6,027 bases of DNA from JBBRSC01 sp038245795 (lineage in GTDB: Bacteria; Actinomycetota; Acidimicrobiia; Acidimicrobiales; Microtrichaceae). Where the stretch lies: NCBI GenBank assembly GCA_038245795.1, contig JBBRSC010000211.1, positions 1-6,027 of the forward strand. Direction: 5' to 3'. Below the pieces are notes generated by a model, which saw only the letters and a program-made list of their open reading frames with translations, ran no database searches and was not told the origin of the DNA. Below are positions 1-4,950 of this stretch, one piece after another. A program made the position numbers and the translations under genes. The stretch's first letter is position 1. Each line of letters starts with the position of its first letter.

Positions 1-653
1 ACGACGTCATCGGCGATGACGTCGTTGAGCCCGACGTAGGGCGGGTTCGACGCAATCACATCGACTTGGCCCCGGAGGCCCTCCGCCAATGCGTCGTACC
101 ACGAACCCGCGACGACCTCGACGGTCGTACCGTGTCGGCCGAGGCCCGCCAGATTGGCGCGTGCCACAGATAGCGCACCGTCGGACACATCAGTCAGGAT
201 CACGTGCGTCCCCCGTCGTTCCTCGACGACACTCAGCCCAATGGCGCCGCAGCCGGTACCGAGATCAACCATCATCACGGGTCTCACGCCGCCGAGCCGC
301 TTGCGTGTCTCGTCGACGGCCGCCAGGACATCGTCGACCAACGCTTCGGTTTCGGGCCGAGGAATCAAGACCCGGGCATCGACGAGAAGATCGAGTCGAC
401 GGAACGGCCAGTGACCCAGCACATATTGGAGCGGCTCCCCCGCCAATCGACGCTCCATCATCGCGTCGAGTCGGCCGACAGCGCCGACGGTCGCCGACAA
501 GCTGCGATCGGCTCCGCCCTGAGCCAGCGCGAGCCCACTCGCCTCCTCCGCAATCCATTGCGCTTCTCGCGCAGCGGTGTCGGGAACCACCTGACGCAGC
601 CGATCAGTGGCCTCGACAATGAGTTCCTGCCAGTCGACCGTGTGGTTCGTCAC
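1..653 (-). CDS. prmC: PrmC/HemK release factor glutamine N5-methyltransferase, 3' end cut by window edge
   Basis: PrmC transfers a methyl group from S-adenosylmethionine to the glutamine of the GGQ motif of class I release factors in the cytoplasm. Reading back from the GTG at 653 gives 217 codons before the left edge. Visible are a helical N-terminal substrate-binding part (about residues 1-75), the family hinge GEPLQYVLGHWPF (72-84), IPRPETE (97-103), the SAM-binding motif I DLGTGCGAIGLS (130-141), an acidic residue after the second strand (TDVS, 154-157) and the catalytic NPPYV (203-207), whose Asn and Pro-Pro-Tyr hold the glutamine amide. Family members are usually about 280 residues, so roughly 60-70 C-terminal residues lie outside. 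The GTG start overlaps the prfA stop in a GTGA (650-653), which suggests translational coupling; no strong Shine-Dalgarno is seen. Pairing with prfA is the classic arrangement, and RF1 encoded just upstream is the expected substrate. Confidence 0.95.
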   Translation of the reverse strand, partial: MTNHTVDWQELIVEATDRLRQVVPDTAAREAQWIAEEASGLALAQGGADRSLSATVGAVGRLDAMMERRLAGEPLQYVLGHWPFRRLDLLVDARVLIPRPETEALVDDVLAAVDETRKRLGGVRPVMMVDLGTGCGAIGLSVVEERRGTHVILTDVSDGALSVARANLAGLGRHGTTVEVVAGSWYDALAEGLRGQVDVIASNPPYVGLNDVIADDV

Positions 654-1717
654 TGGTCGTGCTCAGCGAGTTGCCGTGTCCGTTCATCGTGCACCAGTGC
701 GTCCGACACATCATCGAGTTCGCCCGCCAGGACCTTGTCGAGGTTGTACACGGTGAGCCCGATTCGATGATCGGACACACGATTCTCCTTGAAGTTGTAG
801 GTGCGGATCTTCTCGCTCCGACCGCCACCACCGATCTGGCTGCGTCGCGCATCAGACGCCTCGTCGGCGGCGCGCTGTTGTTCCAGGTGCAGGAGTCGAC
901 TTCGCAGCACCACCATTGCTTTGGCCCGGTTCTGGATCTGGCTCTTCTCGTCCTGCATCGACACCACCAGCCCCGTCGGCAGGTGGGTGATCCGCACAGC
1001 GGAGTCGGTGGTGTTGACCGACTGTCCGCCCGGACCCGAGGATCGGTAGACGTCGATGTTCAAATCTTTGGGGTCGAGTTGGACATCGACCTCGTCCGCC
1101 TCGGGCACGACCGACACCGTCGCGGATGACGTGTGGATCCGCCCCTGCGATTCAGTGACGGGGACGCGTTGGACGCGATGCGGTCCAGCCTCGAACTTCA
1201 TACGGGTCCAGACACCCTCGCCGGAGAAGCCGAGGGTGATGTCGGAGAAGCCGCCCATCTCCGAGGGCGACGACGACATGACCTCGGTCCGCCAACCCTG
1301 GCGCGCCGCGAATGCGCGGTACATCTCCGACAGATCACGGGCGAAAAGGTTGGCCTCCTCCCCGCCCTCTGCGCCGCGAATTTCGACGATCACATTGCGG
1401 CCCTCGTTGGGATCCTTCGGCAGCAGCAGAACTCGCAGCTCGGCTTCGAGTTCCTCGATACGAGCTTCGGCCCCGTCAATTTCGGCGCGCATGACCTCAC
1501 GATCGTCGCCGGCAAGTTCGGCAAACATCTCCCGGGCGGTGTCGCGATCGTCGGTACGGATCCGGAGTTCCTGAGCCCGGGCAACGATCGGGTCGAGTTC
1601 CTTGCGGCGCTTCGACAACGTACGGAGTCGCGTCGAGTCCGACAGGACCTCTGGATCGCCCAGAAGAATATCGATGTCGGCGAGCTCCCGTTGGAGGCCG
1701 AGAAGTCGATCCAGCAC
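650..1717 (-). CDS. prfA: Peptide chain release factor 1 (RF1)
   Basis: RF1 reads UAA and UAG in the ribosomal A site and triggers hydrolysis of the peptidyl-tRNA. From the GTG at 1717 the product is 355 residues, close to the usual 355-360. Visible in order: the helical domain 1 (1 to about 100), VLLLPKDPNEGRN (96-108), the IRGAEGGEEA region (113-122), the tripeptide PVT (186-188), the PxT codon-recognition motif that marks RF1 rather than RF2 (which has SPF), and the catalytic GGQ (230-232) inside RSSGPGGQSVNTTDSAVRI. The C-terminal RSEKIRTYNF and RVSDHRIGLT stretches are also typical. The open frame continues upstream to an ATG at 1864, but that extra stretch is Arg/Ser-rich shadow sequence of the upstream gene, and the family N-terminus (LDRLLGLQRELADI) begins right at the GTG. 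That start lies 22 nt after the upstream stop; its Shine-Dalgarno is poor, so initiation may depend on the preceding gene. Confidence 0.96.
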   Translation of the reverse strand: MLDRLLGLQRELADIDILLGDPEVLSDSTRLRTLSKRRKELDPIVARAQELRIRTDDRDTAREMFAELAGDDREVMRAEIDGAEARIEELEAELRVLLLPKDPNEGRNVIVEIRGAEGGEEANLFARDLSEMYRAFAARQGWRTEVMSSSPSEMGGFSDITLGFSGEGVWTRMKFEAGPHRVQRVPVTESQGRIHTSSATVSVVPEADEVDVQLDPKDLNIDVYRSSGPGGQSVNTTDSAVRITHLPTGLVVSMQDEKSQIQNRAKAMVVLRSRLLHLEQQRAADEASDARRSQIGGGGRSEKIRTYNFKENRVSDHRIGLTVYNLDKVLAGELDDVSDALVHDERTRQLAEHDQ

Positions 1718-1739
1718 GGCCGAAGGGTAGCCCGGGTAC

Positions 1740-2732
1740 CTACAACCAGGGCGCAGGGATGTCGATGAACGTCGGAGGGATCGACATCCATGTCCCCACC
1801 GCCACGACCGATGCCGGGAGCGGAGCTGGGGAGCACACCAGGATTCGTTCGACATTGTGAACATGAGCCACGTCCGCTGCCATGACCGCTGCGTCGATGT
1901 CGATTCCGACCGTGCAGCAGACCAGTACCGCCTCGTCCTGAGTCCGGTCGATGGCCATCGCCGGATGTGCGTCGAGCAGGTTGGGGCGGTCCATGGTGGT
2001 CTCGATCAGTTCGAGAGAATGACATCCCACCAGCTCCGGCTGATCGACCACGTGGACGCGCAGCCACCGCTCGCGGCACAGATCCATCAGCGGATGTCGT
2101 TCGCCGCCGGGAACACGTCGTTTGCGGACCTCGGCCGCGACAGTCGCCAGCGACGCCCGGGCATCGAGCTCCGCGTACATGACTGCGGCCATCTCCCGAT
2201 CGAATCGTCCCACTCCCACCTCGAGTCTGGACGACACGATGCGCGCCAGTTCGAGACCGAGGTATTCGCCGCGTGCGATGCCGTGTTCGATCACGAGGTC
2301 GCAGCCTTCGTTGAGCACGAGGTGTCGGAGGTCGTCGGGAACGTCGGGTCGCCCGGAGGTGACGACCGGAGTCGGGTCAACCACCACCGAACTGGCACCG
2401 ACCACCATCGACACCCGAGTCGGGCGCACGACATGGGTGGCCCGTCGGGCGAGCGCCCCGGCGACGGAAACCTCGGTCGATGACACGATCACGTCCAGAC
2501 ACACCACGTCCGCGCGAACCGCCCACAACAACGCTCCGCCGAGCGAGCGCTCATGGGCGTGCTCGATCAGCACCCAACCGCGTCCTGTTGCCGAGTCGTG
2601 CAGGGTCGCCCCCGAGGGGAACGACCCACCCACGAGTTCGACGCCCGGAGCGGGGGGCGAATCGGACGCGGCAGCAACCGCTCGCAATTGGGCGAGGAGG
2701 AGACGGGAACGTTGATCGCTCCCGATGGTCAC
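1740..2732 (-). CDS. Uncharacterised 330-residue protein (orfX) between rpmE and prfA
   Basis: I do not recognise this family. The frame is 330 codons from the GTG at 2732 to the TAG at 1740-1742. That it is a real gene is supported by its length, by filling the space between two certain genes on the same strand, and by a GTG that overlaps the rpmE stop in a GTGA. The product looks cytoplasmic: no signal peptide, and the hydrophobic runs are short and strand-like (for example 268-279). Features that may be conserved are EHGIARGEYLGLELAR (149-164), EVGVGRFDRE (171-180), a basic stretch VRKRRVPGGERHPL (202-215) and RERWLRVHVVDQPELVG (220-236). The alternating hydrophobic pattern at both ends suggests an alpha/beta fold, possibly two domains (about 1-120 and 130-330). 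Context suggests co-expression with L31 and RF1, hence perhaps a role tied to translation or ribosomes; this is only guilt by association. Actinobacterial relatives such as mycobacteria have rpmE followed directly by prfA as I recall. Confidence 0.85.
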   Translation of the reverse strand: MTIGSDQRSRLLLAQLRAVAAASDSPPAPGVELVGGSFPSGATLHDSATGRGWVLIEHAHERSLGGALLWAVRADVVCLDVIVSSTEVSVAGALARRATHVVRPTRVSMVVGASSVVVDPTPVVTSGRPDVPDDLRHLVLNEGCDLVIEHGIARGEYLGLELARIVSSRLEVGVGRFDREMAAVMYAELDARASLATVAAEVRKRRVPGGERHPLMDLCRERWLRVHVVDQPELVGCHSLELIETTMDRPNLLDAHPAMAIDRTQDEAVLVCCTVGIDIDAAVMAADVAHVHNVERILVCSPAPLPASVVAVGTWMSIPPTFIDIPAPWL

Positions 2733-2995
2733 TCCGCGGCGCCGGCCTTCTTCTTGCGGGTCCCGTAGCGACGCTCGAAGCGCTCCACGCGGCCGGCAGT
2801 GTCGATGATCTTCATCTGACCGGTGAAGAACGGATGAGTGAACGCAGAGATCTCGACCTTGGCCAGCGGATACGTCTCGCCGTCGAGTTCGATGGTGTCA
2901 TTGGTCGTCATCGTTGACCGGGTCAGCACAGTGTCACCCGAGGAGGTGTCCTGGAAGACGACGTAGCGATAGTTGGGATGAATGTCAGCTTTCAT
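2729..2995 (-). CDS. rpmE: 50S ribosomal protein L31, cysteine-free (type B-like)
   Basis: L31 is a small protein of the large ribosomal subunit that helps bridge the two subunits. From the ATG at 2995 the product is 88 residues and opens with the family signature MKADIHPNYRYVVFQDTSSG, followed by a basic-hydrophobic core with THPFFTG and GRVERFERRYG and a lysine-rich tail ending KKKAGAAE. It contains no cysteine at all, so the zinc-binding CxC/CxxC pairs of classical L31 are absent; the YRYVVFQDTS opening, the insertion ELDGETYP and the length match the zinc-independent type B form. In-frame ATGs at 3037 and 3004 exist upstream, but the conserved N-terminus starts at 2995. The start lies 42 nt after the rho stop, and the stop overlaps the next gene's GTG. 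Shine-Dalgarno pairing is weak. The symbol rpmE2 (ykgM) might be preferred because of the type. Confidence 0.95.
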   Translation of the reverse strand: MKADIHPNYRYVVFQDTSSGDTVLTRSTMTTNDTIELDGETYPLAKVEISAFTHPFFTGQMKIIDTAGRVERFERRYGTRKKKAGAAE

Positions 2996-3037
2996 GGCGA
3001 CCATCGATGGTAGTGGGTCGGGCAGACACGGGGACAA

Positions 3038-4765
3038 TCAGCCCCTGGCCTTGCCGACCTCGGTCAAGAACTCGGCGTTGGTGCGGAAGGTCCGGAGCCG
3101 ATCGATGATGAGCTCCAGACTGGCCCCGGAGTTGCCGTCCGACGACACGCCCGCGACGACCTTGCGGAGCTTCCACACCTGGTTCAGCTGCTTCGGTTCG
3201 AAGAGCAGTTCTTCCTTACGGGTCGACGAGGCGTCGATGTCGATTGCCGGGAAGACTCGCTTCTCAGCCGATCGACGATCAAGTCGCAGTTCCATGTTGC
3301 CGGTGCCCTTGAACTCCTCGAAGATCACTTCGTCCATCTTGGAACCGGTATCAACGAGCGCCGTGGCGAGGATGGTCAAGGAGCCACCCTCCTCGACGTT
3401 GCGAGCGGCGCCGAAGAACCGCTTGGGCGGGTAGAGCGCCCCGGTGTCGAGGCCGCCGGACATGATCCGACCGTTGGGCGGCTGCGCCAGGTTGTAGGCC
3501 CGCGCCAGCCGGGTGATGCCGTCCAGGATGATCACGACGTCCTGGCCGTACTCCACGAGCCGCTTCGCCCGTTCGAGCGTGAGTTCTGCGACGGCGGTGT
3601 GCTCCTCGGCCGGGCGATCAAACGTGGACGCGATGACTTCGCCCTCGATCGAGCGACGCATGTCGGTGACTTCCTCGGGACGTTCGTCCACCAGCAGCAT
3701 CATGAGATGAACGTCGGGATGGTTCCGTTCGATGGCCTGCGCGATCGAACGCATGATCATCGTCTTGCCGGCCTTCGGCGGCGAGACGATCAGCCCGCGT
3801 TGACCCTTGCCGATCGGAGCAATCAGATCGATGATGCGGCTGGTGATGTCACCGGGATGATCGGGATGCTCCAGGGTGAGCTTCACGTCCGGGTACAGCG
3901 CCGTTAGATCCTCGAAGCGGGGCCGCCCACGCGACGTCTCGGGCGCTTGGCCGTTGACCTGATCAATACGCAACAGGGCTGGGTTTTTCTCGCGTGCGCC
4001 CGCCGGACGGGCTGCGCCGGACACGTGATCGCCGCGGCGAAGTCCGAGCTGGCGGCACTGCTTGACCGACACGTAGACGTCGTCCCGACCCGGAAGGAAT
4101 CCGTTGACACGAAGGAATCCGTAGCCCTCGTCTCGGAGATCCAAGAGACCGTCAACGGGTGTTGGATCGCCTTCGAAGGTTGCAGTCTCCTCGGTCGCCT
4201 CCGGCACGCCATCGCGATCACGATCTCGGCCTCGACGGCGACGTCGGCGGCGGCTGTTGCCGTCGCCTTCCCCTTCGGCCCACTCGGGGTCAGACGATGC
4301 CGGCTTATTTTGGGCCGGCTGATTCTGGGCCGGCTGATTCTGGGTGTTTCGCTGACCCTGGCCGGACTGGTTGGATTGACCGCCACGCGACCCACCGGTG
4401 CTTCGGGAATCGTTCCCGCGGGACTCTCGCCCGGGGTTCTGGTTGGTCGCCGGGACTGATTCGATCGGCGTTGCGTCGTCGGCAGCGTTGTCGTCAGCAG
4501 CGTTGTCGTCAGCAGCGCTGCCGTCGGCGTTGTCCGCGGCGTTCTCGTTGCCCTGTTCAGCCTGCTCGGATGCCGGCTCGTCATCAGACGCCGAGGAGCT
4601 CGAGGGTTCGGTCACGCCGGTCAACTCGAGAATGAGATCAACGATGTCCGACTTTCGGGCTCTCGAGGTCGGCTTGCGGCCGAGCATCTCCGCAATGGTG
4701 GCGAGCTCCGAGCGATCTTTTCGTTCGAGCGTCGAACGCTCCAGGTTCATGGAATCAGCGCTCAC
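3038..4765 (-). CDS. rho: Transcription termination factor Rho with long disordered insert
   Basis: Rho is a ring-shaped hexameric RNA helicase that loads on C-rich nascent RNA and ends transcription using ATP. The 575-residue product has a helical Rho N-terminal domain (about 8-50), a low-complexity insert (about 51-200), the OB-fold RNA-binding domain (about 204-272, with GYGFLRV) and the ATPase core. In the core are Walker A SPPKAGKT (328-335), DERPEEVT (360-367), Walker B VVIILDG (410-416), the MSGGLDTGALYPPKRFFG region (435-452) and the R-loop EEFKGTGN (483-490). E. coli Rho has about 419 residues; almost all of the excess is the insert, which is Asp/Asn/Ala-rich, then Gln/Asn/Gly-rich, then Arg-rich (RRRRRRRGRDRDRD, 172-185), as in other actinobacterial Rho proteins. 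The GTG at 4765 is preferred over the ATG at 4750 because AAAGGA lies 5 nt upstream. Residue 416 is Gly where E. coli has Ser266 of the bicyclomycin pocket. Confidence 0.97.
   Translation of the reverse strand: MSADSMNLERSTLERKDRSELATIAEMLGRKPTSRARKSDIVDLILELTGVTEPSSSSASDDEPASEQAEQGNENAADNADGSAADDNAADDNAADDATPIESVPATNQNPGRESRGNDSRSTGGSRGGQSNQSGQGQRNTQNQPAQNQPAQNKPASSDPEWAEGEGDGNSRRRRRRRGRDRDRDGVPEATEETATFEGDPTPVDGLLDLRDEGYGFLRVNGFLPGRDDVYVSVKQCRQLGLRRGDHVSGAARPAGAREKNPALLRIDQVNGQAPETSRGRPRFEDLTALYPDVKLTLEHPDHPGDITSRIIDLIAPIGKGQRGLIVSPPKAGKTMIMRSIAQAIERNHPDVHLMMLLVDERPEEVTDMRRSIEGEVIASTFDRPAEEHTAVAELTLERAKRLVEYGQDVVIILDGITRLARAYNLAQPPNGRIMSGGLDTGALYPPKRFFGAARNVEEGGSLTILATALVDTGSKMDEVIFEEFKGTGNMELRLDRRSAEKRVFPAIDIDASSTRKEELLFEPKQLNQVWKLRKVVAGVSSDGNSGASLELIIDRLRTFRTNAEFLTEVGKARG
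4296..4340 (-). repeat. 15-nt tandem repeat in rho insert (QPAQN units)
   Basis: Two identical 15-nt copies (4311-4325 and 4326-4340, plus-strand unit TGGGCCGGCTGATTC) follow a degenerate copy at 4296-4310. On the coding strand they specify the QPAQN-QPAQN-KPA stretch of Rho, about residues 144-155. The unit length is a multiple of three, so copy-number change would keep the frame. Confidence 0.85.
4482..4526 (-). repeat. 15-nt tandem repeat in rho insert (AADDN units)
   Basis: Two identical 15-nt copies (4482-4496 and 4497-4511, plus-strand unit GCAGCGTTGTCGTCA) are followed by a degenerate third copy at 4512-4526. They specify the AADDN-AADDN acidic stretch of Rho, about residues 84-97. 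Together with the other 15-nt repeat they show that the disordered insert grew partly by in-frame slippage. Confidence 0.85.
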
Positions 4766-4804
4766 TATGGTCCTTTGTGGGTTCGGGGAGGGTCCGATGG
4801 GATC
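4766..4804 (-). promoter_or_regulatory. C-rich, G-poor leader segment before rho (possible rut-like site)
   Basis: In the transcript this 39-nt stretch has 17 C and 6 G by my count, a strong C-over-G bias directly before the rho start codon and including its Shine-Dalgarno. Rho prefers such RNA, and in E. coli rho is known to be autoregulated by termination in its own leader. That this segment works so here is inference from composition only. Confidence 0.3.
4771..4776 (-). promoter_or_regulatory. Shine-Dalgarno of rho
   Basis: AAAGGA on the minus strand lies 5 nt upstream of the GTG at 4765. It is the clearest ribosome binding site in the window and decides the rho start in favour of this GTG over the in-frame ATG at 4750, which has no comparable sequence before it. 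Confidence 0.65.
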
Positions 4805-4910
4805 TCACGTCGAGCGAGGCAAGATCTCGGAACAGCACACCAACGATTGAAGAGCGTCACACACCGGCGGTCTGGACACTCCCGGCACACATCGCTGGGC
4901 AGCTGTCTTC

Positions 4911-4940
4911 ATCGTAGCCACGCACCGACCGACGCGGCAA
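4911..4940 (-). promoter_or_regulatory. Candidate sigma-70-type promoter for the rho operon
   Basis: On the minus strand TTGCCG (4935-4940) and TACGAT (4911-4916) are separated by 18 nt. Each hexamer matches the consensus at four of six positions, and this is the best pair I found in the gap between the ApgM-like gene and rho. Transcription would start near 4904 and give a leader of roughly 138 nt before the rho GTG. If right, rho and the genes below it can be expressed independently of the upstream gene. Confidence 0.4.
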
Positions 4941-4950
4941 CCATCTCCGG

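Noticed and set aside
1133..1768. Plus-strand frame of 211 codons antisense to prfA
   Set aside because: Antisense open frames are common in high-GC genes; prfA on the other strand is certain, and this product resembles nothing I recognise.
3001..3010. Perfect 10-bp palindrome CCATCGATGG in the rho-rpmE gap, possibly an operator
   Set aside because: It is short, has a single copy in the places examined, lies within coding-distance of the L31 start and resembles no operator I know; chance is a sufficient explanation.
3947..4459. Plus-strand frame of 170 codons antisense to rho, with a hydrophobic stretch
   Set aside because: It is the mirror of the low-complexity rho insert; the hydrophobic look comes from the reverse complement of Gln/Asn/Arg-rich codons, and no promoter or ribosome binding site supports it.
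4857..4892. An 11-codon minus-strand frame in the rho leader that could be a leader peptide
   Set aside because: It has no Shine-Dalgarno, would begin only about 12 nt after the predicted transcript start, and has no composition suggesting attenuation.
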